A DNA stretch of 34,055 nucleotides from Methylomonas subterranea (lineage in GTDB: Bacteria > Pseudomonadota > Gammaproteobacteria > Methylococcales > Methylomonadaceae), in assembly GCF_024505185.1 (NCBI RefSeq), contig NZ_JANIBJ010000042.1, positions 1 through 34,055 of the forward strand, written 5' to 3'. The position numbers were made by a program, and so were the translations under genes. The stretch's first letter is position 1, and each line of letters begins with the position of its first letter. Below, piece after piece: positions 1-7,086 of the stretch. The notes beneath the pieces are model-generated. The model was not told the DNA's origin. It saw only the letters and a list, made by a program, of their open reading frames with translations, and made no database searches.

Positions 1-7
1 ATCTAAC

Positions 8-99
8 TGCACACGCAAAATAGGCGCTATTTTGTGCATTTGTAGTTGAATTGCGGTAAATGCACAGCTTATAATTTGCACATATTCTATATGCACAAA
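8..99. promoter_or_regulatory. res-like recombination site and resolvase promoter region
   Basis: Two dyads precede the resolvase gene. The first has TGCACA at 8-13 and TGTGCA at 33-38 around an inner palindrome AAAATAG-GCG-CTATTTT (17-33). The second is an 11-bp arm pair (75-85 and 89-99, 9 of 11 matching) around TCT. Further TGCACA copies start at 61, 77 and 92. Tn3/Tn552-family resolvases bind several such dyads just upstream of their own gene, so this is probably the res site with an overlapping, autoregulated promoter. The crossover subsite is not resolved. Confidence 0.6.
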
Positions 100-113
100 A
101 CAACCAAAACAAC

Positions 114-674
114 ATGACTTCATCGAAAATCGGCTATTGCCGAGTATCCACAACGGAGCAAAATATGGCTGCTCAGTTGGAATTACTTAACAAGGCGGAT
201 TGCCATGAGATTTTCAAGGAAAAAGTATCGGGAAGTAATGCTGATCGTCCCGAGTTAAAAAAATTACTCGCTTACATTCGAAAAGGCGATACCGTTACGG
301 TGACAAAGTTGGATCGGTTAGCGCGATCAACCAAGGATTTGTTGAACATAGCCGAAGCGATAAAACAGAAAGGCGCTGACCTTGAAGTCCTCAATATTAA
401 TTTAGATACTAAATCTCCAACTGGGCAACTGATGCTCACCATGCTGGCCGCTATTGCTGAATTTGAAAGAGGCATTATGTTGGAACGCCAAAGGGAAGGC
501 ATCGAAATCGCTAAAGCGGATGGAAAATACAAAGGCCGTAGGCCAATTAACGAAGCCAAGCTACAACAAGTGCAAAAGCTGGTCGACAATGGCACAAGTG
601 TCAGCAAAGCGGTTTCTGAAGTCGGTATCGGGCGGCGAACTTATTATAAGGCTATTGAAGAAGGCCGGATTTAA
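114..674 (+). CDS. serine recombinase (Tn3/Tn552-type resolvase)
   Basis: This 186-aa protein has the full length of a small serine resolvase. The N-terminal catalytic domain carries the GYCRVSTTEQN motif, with Ser12 as the likely nucleophile, and the LDRLARS motif at about residues 66-72. The linker helix contains EFERGIMLERQREGI, and the last ~30 residues form a helix-turn-helix (SVSKAVSEVGIGRRTYYKA). The family cuts and rejoins DNA at res sites to resolve cointegrates or plasmid multimers; the dyads just upstream fit that target. It lies beside a truncated Mu/TniA-like transposon, as TniR does in Tn402/Tn5053 relatives, but could also act as a plasmid multimer-resolution system. Confidence 0.93.
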   Translation: MTSSKIGYCRVSTTEQNMAAQLELLNKADCHEIFKEKVSGSNADRPELKKLLAYIRKGDTVTVTKLDRLARSTKDLLNIAEAIKQKGADLEVLNINLDTKSPTGQLMLTMLAAIAEFERGIMLERQREGIEIAKADGKYKGRRPINEAKLQQVQKLVDNGTSVSKAVSEVGIGRRTYYKAIEEGRI

Positions 675-703
675 CTCCAGTTTTGATTGGAGATCAGTAC
701 AGC

Positions 704-747
704 AACTTACGGTTATGAACTGGAAACCGATGGCGAAACCGTAAGTT
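704..747. terminator. 11-bp inverted repeat downstream of the resolvase gene
   Basis: AACTTACGGTT (704-714) and AACCGTAAGTT (737-747) are perfect reverse complements separated by 22 bases. They begin 30 bases after the resolvase stop codon and just before the transposase remnant. The right arm ends in only a short T run, so it is a weak terminator candidate. It may instead be a recombination scar or a binding site at the join of two modules. Confidence 0.4.
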
Positions 748-756
748 TCTGTTCAA

Positions 757-1242
757 ATGCTCCCGCTAGTCCATAATGAACTCTATGTTGAGTTCAATGA
801 CGAGAAACAAGGGCCTTTCTATCCTGCAGAGGGGCCGATCCCGTTCGGAAAGTTTCGGAAACACAAAAAGAGCAGCGTTGAGCTTAAAGCGGATCGGATC
901 GGGGAATTGGCAAAAACAATCAGCCTGCCACGTTCAGCATTGTCCGGCATTAACGGCAGCGACCAAGCTCTGTTGGCCCAAGCCAATATCGTTCAGATGG
1001 AAAAACCCAAATCGATGCCGTTCGATGACAGCCCATTCCTGCAATCTACCACGTTCAAAAACAAACTGGATGCCAAGACTGCCATTGCCGATTATCTCGG
1101 CAAACCCTTGTCCCGGTTGACCGACCTGCAAATAGTCGCCATCAATATGATCCTCGATGAGACATTGGACAAGAAGACAGTGATGGACAAAATTCGCGCG
1201 TATTTTACTTTAAGCTCGGCCGGGCATTCGGGAGGTGACTGA
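757..1242 (+). pseudogene. C-terminal remnant of a Mu/TniA-like transposase
   Basis: The 161-aa reading frame looks like the end of a DDE transposase of the Mu/TniA/TnsB type: a short beta-rich stretch (residues ~7-35) followed by a basic region and a helical tail (KADRIGELAKTISLPRSAL, then two further helical segments). The catalytic DDE/rve core, which should lie N-terminal, is absent, and an in-frame stop at 742-744 precedes the first ATG. The stop codon overlaps the start of the ATPase gene (TGATG), the tight coupling expected of a transposase-ATPase pair. I infer that the 5' part was lost when the resolvase module was joined here. Family assignment rests on overall pattern and context. 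Confidence 0.55.
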
Positions 1243-2210
1243 TGTACGGTGAAATGATGCAATACTATGGCCTGGTTAAGGATTTGGATAAAGCCGATTA
1301 CTTTGAGACCGAAGCCTTTAAAAGTGTTCTGCATAGCCTTGAAGCCGCCGTCATGTCAGGCGGCATCATTACCTTGACCGGCATCGTCGGCGTTGGCAAG
1401 ACTCGGGTTATCCGGCATTTTCAGGATGGCTTAAAGAAAAACAACCAGGTGGTTGTCGCCAAATCGTTGGCGACCGATAAACGACGCGTCAATATCAACA
1501 CCCTCTATACCGCACTATTTGCTGATCTACCCACCCCAAAAGATTTTAAGATCATTACCCAAACCGAAACCAGGGAGCGGAAACTCCAAGAACTGATCCG
1601 TAAAATCAATAAGCCGATCGCCTTCTTCATCGATGGAGCCCATGACCTCCATTGGCGCACGTTAATTAGCATAAAGCAGTTGATTGAAACTGTTGAGGAC
1701 ACCAAAGGCACTTTGACCGTTATCATGGTGGGCCATCCAAAGCTGGGCAACGACCTCAACAAGCCGACTATGGAAGAAATCGGCGCACGGGCGAAATTGT
1801 TTAGCTTGGATAGTTGGGGACAACAAAAAGAACGCTATATTGAATGGGTGTTGACACATTGCAGCAAACCTAAAACAGCCATCCATGACATCGTGACTCC
1901 CGATGCCATCAATCTTCTGGCGGAACGGCTGATCACGCCGTTGCAAATTTGCCATTACCTGACGCTCGCTTTTATCAAGGGAGCTACCACAGGCACAAAA
2001 CCGGTCGATGTGGAGATTGTCGAAACCATATTATCGCCCGACTTAAACACGTTGGAACCCAAGCTGGCCCGGCATGGGTATAACACCACGGCTTTGTGCG
2101 AACATCTGAATGCCAGGCGGGGCGAAATCAAGGCGTATTTCAACGGACAATTGCCAGCGGCACGGGCTGAGGATTTTAATAAGGAAATCCATAAGCTGGG
2201 GATTTTATAA
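1242..2210 (+). CDS. AAA ATPase transposition protein (TniB/MuB/ExeA-like)
   Basis: This 322-aa protein has Walker A GIVGVGKT at residues 47-54 and Walker B IAFFIDGAHD at about 126-135. A sensor-1-like segment (TVIMVGHPKL) follows, then a long helical C-terminus. This layout is typical of the ExeA/TniB/IstB group, ATPases that bind target DNA and deliver it to a Mu- or Tn7-like transposase. It overlaps the preceding transposase remnant by one base and is followed by repeated transposon-end-like sites. The gene looks intact, but without a complete transposase nearby it probably cannot move the element unless helped in trans. Confidence 0.8.
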   Translation: MYGEMMQYYGLVKDLDKADYFETEAFKSVLHSLEAAVMSGGIITLTGIVGVGKTRVIRHFQDGLKKNNQVVVAKSLATDKRRVNINTLYTALFADLPTPKDFKIITQTETRERKLQELIRKINKPIAFFIDGAHDLHWRTLISIKQLIETVEDTKGTLTVIMVGHPKLGNDLNKPTMEEIGARAKLFSLDSWGQQKERYIEWVLTHCSKPKTAIHDIVTPDAINLLAERLITPLQICHYLTLAFIKGATTGTKPVDVEIVETILSPDLNTLEPKLARHGYNTTALCEHLNARRGEIKAYFNGQLPAARAEDFNKEIHKLGIL

Positions 2211-2255
2211 AGCTCGCGCCTTCAATTTATGGTTTATGGGCGTAGGATAGAATCA

Positions 2256-2391
2256 AATAAAGCGAGAAATCCAACTCGATAAAATCATTTAATGCGAGAA
2301 AGAAAACCGCCCTGTGCAATTAATGTGAGAAAAAATGATTTTATAGAGTCAGTTAATTTGAGATGAAAATCCCGGATAAGTGCAAGAAAAA
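2256..2391. repeat. probable transposon end: repeated TTAATGYGAGAAA sites
   Basis: At least five imperfect same-direction copies of a motif close to TTAATGTGAGAAA lie within 136 bases (about 2256, 2288, 2319, 2352 and 2375). A perfect 12-bp inverted repeat, ATAAAATCATTT (2279-2290) and AAATGATTTTAT (2333-2344), spans two of them. Mu, Tn7 and Tn5053 relatives carry multiple transposase-binding repeats at their ends, so this is best read as the right end of the element encoded at 757-2210. The exact terminus and target-site duplication were not identified. The remainder to 2500 shows no credible gene. Confidence 0.55.
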
Positions 2392-2500
2392 CCGGTTATG
2401 AAATCAAGAAACTACAACTAGAGGGTGATCGCTCCGCCGTTGTCTGCCGTAGATGACACCGAATGGTGCTGCATCGCAATGGCGCGACGGGGCGAGCTGG

Positions 2501-2983
2501 TTAACTCACCAATTTAAGAAGTACTAACGTTATTACACTGGTCATTATTGCAGTGCCCAGGCTAATCGCTGCCGTTCCTGTATATCTCCCAATCCCTGTT
2601 GGTCGTTTCACGGCGTTTATCTCCGATATCGCCTTTTTAAACGCGGCTATTTCATCACTCACGGCCTCGCGTACTAACCCGCGTACAATCTCCCGCTGTT
2701 CATCAACCGTTGCCGATACCGTGGCCGTCGTCACTGTTTTTAGGTACGCCATCAACTCTTTTTTCGAGCGCATGTTTGCCGCCATCACGGCTTGATTGTA
2801 GCTTTCGCCGGCCTCTTCGAGCCGGCGGATCGTTAATTCTAACCGCTCCACGGCCGCTGTAATCGTGGCGGCCGCAGAATCGGATTTATCAAGTAAAACG
2901 TCAATGTCCCCTAATACCTGCGCGGCCAGGGCGTCGCGCATGGTTCTTGGGGTTTTCTCGGGTGTTTTTTTCGTGGCGGCCAT
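2501..2983 (-). CDS. stbC: StbC-like membrane-anchored plasmid stability protein
   Basis: The 160-aa protein has a lysine-rich start, a long helical region suitable for coiled coil (residues ~25-130) and a single hydrophobic segment at the C-terminus (SLGTAIMTSVITLVLLKLV), which suggests a tail anchor in the inner membrane. It is the last gene of a three-gene operon, three bases after the StbB-like ATPase. In IncW and IncN plasmids stbABC influences plasmid positioning and stability, and StbC is the least understood product. The name rests on gene order and size; sequence similarity to StbC was not tested. Confidence 0.5.
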   Translation of the reverse strand: MAATKKTPEKTPRTMRDALAAQVLGDIDVLLDKSDSAAATITAAVERLELTIRRLEEAGESYNQAVMAANMRSKKELMAYLKTVTTATVSATVDEQREIVRGLVREAVSDEIAAFKKAISEINAVKRPTGIGRYTGTAAISLGTAIMTSVITLVLLKLVS

Positions 2984-2986
2984 GGC

Positions 2987-3700
2987 TTAAAACAACGCCT
3001 TGAACACTTGATCGAGGTTTTTTTGTGCCGTGACTGCAATCATTTTCAGCAGGGCCATTTTAACCAAGCGTTCCGCTTCCTCTGTTTTGCCCTCGGCCTT
3101 TGCGGCCTTCGCCAGTTCCCGGTAATCGTTCTTGTCATTCACCATATCCACTAATGGTACGCCCAGGTCTTTGCACTGATCAAAGGCCTCGTTGTTGTAG
3201 ATCACGCATTTATCGTTAATGACAAACGATTTATCGACGGTGGCGAGACCGAACAACGATCCAAATTCATCGTGAATATCGTCGTCTACCTCGACCTTGT
3301 TCATGACCACCCGGATTTTTTGTTTTGGGATACCCATTGCAGACAACGCTTTAATGGTGCGGATCGTGTCGATGGTCTGTTTTTTCTCTTTGACGGTCGG
3401 CACCACGTAGAAGTCGAATTGTTTATGTGAATCGTGATACTGCGACATCATGTTGGTAAAGTCCTCTACGTTGGACGCACCGACATCAATAATTGCATCA
3501 TCGAGTAAAAATATTTCCTCTTGGAGTTCGCGGTACTTTTTGCCTTTGTACGTTTCCACGTCCACGCCATCGGTCGCCGCGTCGTCGTTCAAAGTCTCCA
3601 CGCTGAACAATCCAGCGCCGGGCATGTGTGGCTTAAGCAGATGCGCCGCCACGGTTGATTTTCCGACGTTGCCGGAGAAGTTAATCACTACCAGTTTCAT
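2987..3700 (-). CDS. stbB: StbB-like ParA/MinD-type ATPase
   Basis: This 237-aa protein begins MKLVVINFSGNVGKST, a variant P-loop of the ParA/MinD kind (SGNVGKST at ~9-16). Residues ~66-75 (LLDDAIIDVGA) form the Walker B-like strand, and IRVVMNKVEVDD is the strand that usually follows in this fold. StbB of R388 counteracts StbA and is needed for conjugation while affecting plasmid location. The gene overlaps the StbA-like gene by 20 bases and is followed directly by the StbC-like gene, so the three are probably one transcript. No ParB homologue is visible, which fits an Stb system better than a classical ParAB one. Confidence 0.75.
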   Translation of the reverse strand: MKLVVINFSGNVGKSTVAAHLLKPHMPGAGLFSVETLNDDAATDGVDVETYKGKKYRELQEEIFLLDDAIIDVGASNVEDFTNMMSQYHDSHKQFDFYVVPTVKEKKQTIDTIRTIKALSAMGIPKQKIRVVMNKVEVDDDIHDEFGSLFGLATVDKSFVINDKCVIYNNEAFDQCKDLGVPLVDMVNDKNDYRELAKAAKAEGKTEEAERLVKMALLKMIAVTAQKNLDQVFKALF

Positions 3701-4148
3701 GTGGTTTTTTCCTCTTTGGTTTTTGGCTTTTGCCGATTTTGGCCAGCTTCTCTAGGTCAACTGATGACTGCATGATGTCCCGTAAGTCGCTGGGTTTAAA
3801 AAAGGATGAATCACTTGTTTGACCATCCTCGTGTTGCTCTTCATTGACGGACGGATTCGCCTCTGTCCGATCCTTTTCCGGTCGCACTGGTGTTGGTGCC
3901 GGCGTTGTCACTGTCTGGCGTGGTTTGCTTAGCTTCGAGGACTCGCCGGGTTGTTCCGGGTGACGTTTCACGTAGGCGGCAACAGTTTGGAATGCCACCG
4001 TGACACCCTTCGTGGCCAGGTACTCTTGCACTTGCACCCAGGAATAGCCCAACCGACGAAGGCGATAGATGTCCGCCAAATACGGAGCCAGGCGCGACCG
4101 TGACGTAGACGCCGGTTTATGCAGCTTCACGAATTCGTCCAGTTCCAT
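3681..4148 (-). CDS. stbA: StbA/TraK-like DNA-binding protein
   Basis: I chose the ATG at 4148 (155 aa) because GGGGA lies five bases upstream and the conserved-looking domain starts there; a longer frame reaches 4286 but adds compositionally unlike residues. Residues ~15-65 (RLAPYLADIYRLRRLGYSWVQ and following) form a predicted helix-turn-helix of the kind seen in StbA and IncP TraK. The middle is proline/threonine rich and the C-terminus is basic. R388 StbA binds direct repeats near oriT and controls segregation and transfer. This gene likewise reads away from the oriT-like region, which contains tandem and inverted repeats that could be its targets. Confidence 0.65.
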   Translation of the reverse strand: MELDEFVKLHKPASTSRSRLAPYLADIYRLRRLGYSWVQVQEYLATKGVTVAFQTVAAYVKRHPEQPGESSKLSKPRQTVTTPAPTPVRPEKDRTEANPSVNEEQHEDGQTSDSSFFKPSDLRDIMQSSVDLEKLAKIGKSQKPKRKKPHETGSD

Positions 4149-4220
4149 CAAGTCCCCAATAAACGCACCGCTGGTGCTTAGTTCAGTCGGATGGAAACGC
4201 AAAACCGATAAAACCGACGA

Positions 4221-4272
4221 CGCACTGCTAGTGCGACTTTTTTCTTTTATTCGCATAAAGCGGCGAATAAAA
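4221..4272. repeat. paired inverted repeats in the oriT region
   Basis: CGCACT-GCT-AGTGCG (4221-4235) is a short hairpin followed by a T tract. A second, perfect 10-bp inverted repeat follows: TTTTATTCGC (4245-4254) and GCGAATAAAA (4263-4272) with an 8-base loop. They lie between the divergent stb and mob operons. Possible roles are binding sites for StbA-like or MobC proteins, or stopping stray transcription. Confidence 0.6.
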
Positions 4273-4331
4273 CGATTCGGTTCCACCTTGCCATACCGAT
4301 ATTTCAGTCATTTTTCTACACTCTACACTAA

Positions 4332-4340
4332 TTATCCACA
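4332..4340 (+). promoter_or_regulatory. consensus DnaA box TTATCCACA
   Basis: TTATCCACA matches the DnaA-box consensus TTATNCACA exactly and lies in an AT-rich stretch between the stb and mob operons. One box is weak evidence for an origin, and no replication gene is adjacent. Confidence 0.4.
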
Positions 4341-4392
4341 GGTTTTCAATACTATCGCCATAATTTCACTATAACCGCATGCTGTTTCTCGC

Positions 4393-4414
4393 AACTTTCA
4401 GCAAACTTTCAGCA
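4393..4414. repeat. tandem 11-bp direct repeat AACTTTCAGCA x2
   Basis: Two perfect adjacent copies of AACTTTCAGCA (4393-4403, 4404-4414) lie 50 bases from the nick-like sequence. The spacing of one helical turn suggests a dimeric or tandem-binding protein. StbA and MobC are the obvious candidates encoded on either side. Confidence 0.6.
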
Positions 4415-4460
4415 AAACCAGCCCGTGCAACGGCAAAGGCACGTAAAAAACAAAACAAAA

Positions 4461-4476
4461 AGAGGGCAGGATAGAC
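4461..4476 (-). other. oriT nic site (MOBP/IncP-like)
   Basis: On the minus strand this reads TCTATCCTG then CCCTCT. The core GGGCAGGATAG on the plus strand equals the nick region I recall for RP4 oriT, and TATCCTG/C is the MOBP consensus. Cleavage would fall between 4467 and 4466 on the minus strand. The adjacent MobC and MOBP relaxase genes support the call. If correct, the minus strand is transferred toward decreasing coordinates, so the stb genes enter first and the mob and T4SS genes last. Confidence 0.75.
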
Positions 4477-4541
4477 TAGCGTCGGCATTTGTGGTAACAT
4501 ATTCCCATGTTGAACAGTTTTTTTATTGGTGAGGTGTCGGA

Positions 4542-5105
4542 ATGACAGGTAAAACAGAGGTCATCCGTTTTCGGATTCATGAAGACCTAAAGGCGGCCTT
4601 GTTTGCGCTTGCTGAGAAACGCCGTATCGATGTCTCTAAGCTGATCATCGGTGAGATAACCCGATTGCTTAGGGAAGATGAAGACGGAGCGCCAGCGCCG
4701 CCTAGCTCGCCGTTACATGCACAATCTGAGACTGTCCATGAACTGACCGGGCAATTATGTTTCCGGCCGCTTCCGGGCGATGAGCTTTACGTTAAACAAT
4801 ATGGCGAGGGTCGTCAACTAACGCCTGGTATAATCTTGAAATTAGTCTTGCGTGGCTGGATAAACAAAAACGCACCTATGCCGCGTGATGAACTGTTGGC
4901 CCTTGGTGTCACGTCAAACCATTTGGCCGCGATTGGCCGCAACCTAAACCAGTTTGCGAAACTGGCGCATTCTGGCCGCTGGCCTGACTCACACGAATTG
5001 ATTGATTTACTCGAAGAGACCGCTCAACTAACCAATCGGGCTAGTGAAGAGATCGATGCGGTTGTTCGCGCTAACCTTTTGAGTTGGGAGAACGAAGATG
5101 GCTAA
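4542..5105 (+). CDS. mobC: MobC-like relaxosome accessory protein
   Basis: This 187-aa protein starts with a ribbon-helix-helix-like segment (TEVIRFRIHEDLKAALFALA, with VSKLIIGEI following). It ends in a MobC-type domain marked by LAAIGRNLNQFAKLAHSGRW at ~129-148. MobC proteins bind next to nic, bend or melt the DNA and help the relaxase cut. A GAGGTG ribosome-binding site precedes the ATG. The gene overlaps the relaxase gene by 8 bases, so the two are translationally coupled. The inverted repeat AACAT-ATTCCC-ATGTT (4496-4511) upstream may serve for autoregulation. It is the first gene downstream of the nick-like site. Confidence 0.85.
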   Translation: MTGKTEVIRFRIHEDLKAALFALAEKRRIDVSKLIIGEITRLLREDEDGAPAPPSSPLHAQSETVHELTGQLCFRPLPGDELYVKQYGEGRQLTPGIILKLVLRGWINKNAPMPRDELLALGVTSNHLAAIGRNLNQFAKLAHSGRWPDSHELIDLLEETAQLTNRASEEIDAVVRANLLSWENEDG

Positions 5106-6279
5106 AAAAAGAACGGTTCGTATTGCACGAGATAAAGACGCTCAAGGTTTAAATATTGGCAGTCGTGGCCGTAAAGGGCCGCAAGCGCCGCGTGCCGGCC
5201 GTCCATTATTTGATCCGTCGTCACGTGCATCCATGGACGCCTTAAGGCGGACGTTGGATCGCGTGCCGGAGGTTATGGTAAAGGTCACTGGCGGCGGTCG
5301 AGATAGCGGCACGGCAGAGGCTCACATCGATTACATTGATCGTCACGGCGAACTGGATGTACTAACCGATGATGGCGACACTCTAAAAGGTCGGGATGTT
5401 TCGGGCTTTTTGGTCAAGGATTGGAAGTTGGATACCGTGATCAATCAACGTCACAGGGAGGCACCGGAAGCCGGCGAGAAAGACAAACGCGCGAAACTGG
5501 TACATAACATCGTATTATCAATGCCGCACGGCGCACCACCACAAAAGGTTTTAGACGCGGCCCAGTTCTTCGCCCGCGAAAACTTCGCCTTTAGCCATCG
5601 TTACGCGATGGTGTTACATGATCCGGCGACCGATCCAAAGCACGAAAAGACCGAATCCGGTAAAAACCCGCATGTTCATTTAGTCGTTAAGGCGGTAAGC
5701 GAAACCGGCGAACGTCTTTATATCCGAAAAAATACGCTGCAAGAATGGCGAGAACAGTTCGCCCAGGCGCTACGCGACCGAGGCGTTGAGGCGAATGCGA
5801 CGCCGGCCGCTATCCGAGGCAAGGGCCGCAGTAGCACTAAAGGCGCTATGCACCAACATCAAGAGCGGATCGAGAAATGGCAACGTGATCCAGAGGCTAA
5901 CAAAAAACCGATTGAATCATCCTATCTACAAAGCCAGGTCGAGACTGCACTAAATGAGGTTGTAAACGGTGTTGCGCCGGATATGTCTGGTAAAAAAACG
6001 CTCGAAAGCACACGAACTAATGTGGTTGCCGATTGGTACGCGACGGCGCACGCTCTTCGTGCCGCCGGTATGGACAACGACGCCATAGCGGTTGAGGCTT
6101 TCATTGAGAAGTTGCCGAAGGTTAAAACCGATTACGAGGTGCTTAGAGACCGCGTAGCGAAAGACAAGAATCGTTTGCAAGTGGCTATAGGCCAAACACC
6201 GAAAGCGACCGGCGTAGAGCAAATGCCGGCTGTTGATAAGCAGTCGCAAGATGTCGATCATTTAGCGCCTAGTCGCTAA
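5098..6279 (+). CDS. MOBP-family relaxase
   Basis: The 393-aa protein is a short relaxase. AHIDYIDRHGELD at ~75-87 holds the candidate catalytic tyrosine (Tyr79). The metal-binding histidines appear as H174 and the PHVHLVV motif at 191-197 (H192, H194). A basic segment (AIRGKGRSSTKGA) follows at ~239-251, and the rest is helical with no helicase or primase domain. It should nick the minus strand at the oriT-like sequence, stay bound to the 5' end and be passed to the VirD4 coupling protein. The mob operon is separated from the T4SS block, which reads in the opposite direction toward it. Confidence 0.88.
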   Translation: MAKKRTVRIARDKDAQGLNIGSRGRKGPQAPRAGRPLFDPSSRASMDALRRTLDRVPEVMVKVTGGGRDSGTAEAHIDYIDRHGELDVLTDDGDTLKGRDVSGFLVKDWKLDTVINQRHREAPEAGEKDKRAKLVHNIVLSMPHGAPPQKVLDAAQFFARENFAFSHRYAMVLHDPATDPKHEKTESGKNPHVHLVVKAVSETGERLYIRKNTLQEWREQFAQALRDRGVEANATPAAIRGKGRSSTKGAMHQHQERIEKWQRDPEANKKPIESSYLQSQVETALNEVVNGVAPDMSGKKTLESTRTNVVADWYATAHALRAAGMDNDAIAVEAFIEKLPKVKTDYEVLRDRVAKDKNRLQVAIGQTPKATGVEQMPAVDKQSQDVDHLAPSR

Positions 6280-6307
6280 TTGAACGGATACGATAAGATC
6301 AGTTTGA

Positions 6308-6518
6308 TTGGTGACAATTCGCCGGCCAGGTCGAGCTGGCCATGTCACCAAACTGGATTGGTGACAGGCACCGGCCGGATCGAGACCAGCGCCGGGCGAA
6401 CCGTGTCACCATACGATTACCCAATTGGTGTCAGATCCCCGCGTCCGGATTCGCTTGTTTGTCACCATGCGCGTATGGTGACGCCGGCGCGCGATCGAGG
6501 CCTTCATTCTGTCACCAT
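6308..6518. repeat. array of eight alternating TTGGTGACA / TGTCACCAA half-sites
   Basis: Half-sites alternate in orientation: GGTGACA-type at 6310, 6360, 6427 (GGTGTCA) and 6477 (GGTGACG), and TGTCACC at 6343, 6404, 6460 and 6510. Left arms begin at 6308, 6358, 6425 and 6475, spaced 50, 67 and 50. Neighbouring arms also form tight hairpins, for example 6343-6351 with 6358-6366 (9 bp perfect, 6-base loop). The first unit has an inner GGCCAG/CTGGCC stem (6324-6329, 6336-6341). The array fills the gap between the convergent relaxase and nuclease genes. It may be a multi-site operator, a termination zone or a structured RNA. No credible gene is seen here. Confidence 0.75.
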
Positions 6519-6576
6519 TCATTTGCTAGACCGCTGCGCTTTATGGTGTATCAAACGCTCACTGGTTATTTCCTCC

Positions 6577-7086
6577 TTATTTCCGCTTGCGCCACTCCCA
6601 TGGAGGCGTTCGCTCGCTTTCAGGTAGCGCCCAAAGCCCTTTTTTGTCCTCTCTTGCTTGCGCCTCTAGTTCGTAAAGGCTACTGTCTTTAGCATATTTG
6701 CGGTACACCCACGCAGACCCGCTTCGGACAAGCTCGGCGTTCACGTCCAGCGAGCCGGCATATACACGGGCAACCGACCGGCCATAACGGTCGGTGGTTT
6801 GCACGTCCGCTGTAATCGTTTTGGAAAACACCAATCCGGCTAACGCTTGTTTAGCTTTCTGTCCATACGGTTGGTGGGATTCCGGCGTATCGATTTCGGC
6901 AAGCCTGATTTTGACCTGTCGGTTACCGCTAACCAACAAGATCACAGTATCGCCATCAATGATTTTTACGACCTTCCCCGAAAGGTTCTCGGCCAAAACG
7001 GCATTTGTCCATAAGATAAGCAGACATAGAGCGACGAACCATATTTTCTTGACAAAGGCTTCTTTTAATATTTTTCCACTAACCAT
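6577..7086 (-). CDS. secreted thermonuclease (SNase-like)
   Basis: The 169-aa protein has a signal peptide (KKIWFVALCLLILWTNAVLA, ending near residue 32) and a staphylococcal-nuclease fold: KIIDGDTVILL, the active-site segment VKIRLAEIDTPESHQPYG, and TTDRYGRSVARVYAG with the second catalytic arginine. Such enzymes cleave DNA and RNA with calcium and are common on conjugative plasmids (for example the IncP gene called parB/nuc). Its ATG directly follows the stop of the upstream gene (TAAATG), so it is the last gene of the long minus-strand block. It probably acts in the periplasm, degrading incoming or surplus DNA; this role is inference. Confidence 0.88.
   Translation of the reverse strand: MVSGKILKEAFVKKIWFVALCLLILWTNAVLAENLSGKVVKIIDGDTVILLVSGNRQVKIRLAEIDTPESHQPYGQKAKQALAGLVFSKTITADVQTTDRYGRSVARVYAGSLDVNAELVRSGSAWVYRKYAKDSSLYELEAQAREDKKGLWALPESERTPPWEWRKRK

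Noticed and set aside
454-744. Plus-strand frame overlapping the end of the resolvase gene
   Set aside because: Out-of-frame shadow of the resolvase with no family resemblance; it only sets the stop preceding the transposase remnant.
4149-4286. N-terminal extension of the StbA-like protein
   Set aside because: It runs through the inverted repeats of the oriT region; the internal ATG at 4148 has GGGGA upstream and starts the recognised domain.
6308-6518. CRISPR array
   Set aside because: Repeats are about 9 bp, alternate in orientation and have no constant long repeat or cas genes nearby.
6280-6692. Plus-strand open frames of 115-116 codons after the relaxase gene
   Set aside because: They run through the inverted-repeat array and then antisense into the thermonuclease gene, have no ribosome-binding site and show no protein-like pattern.
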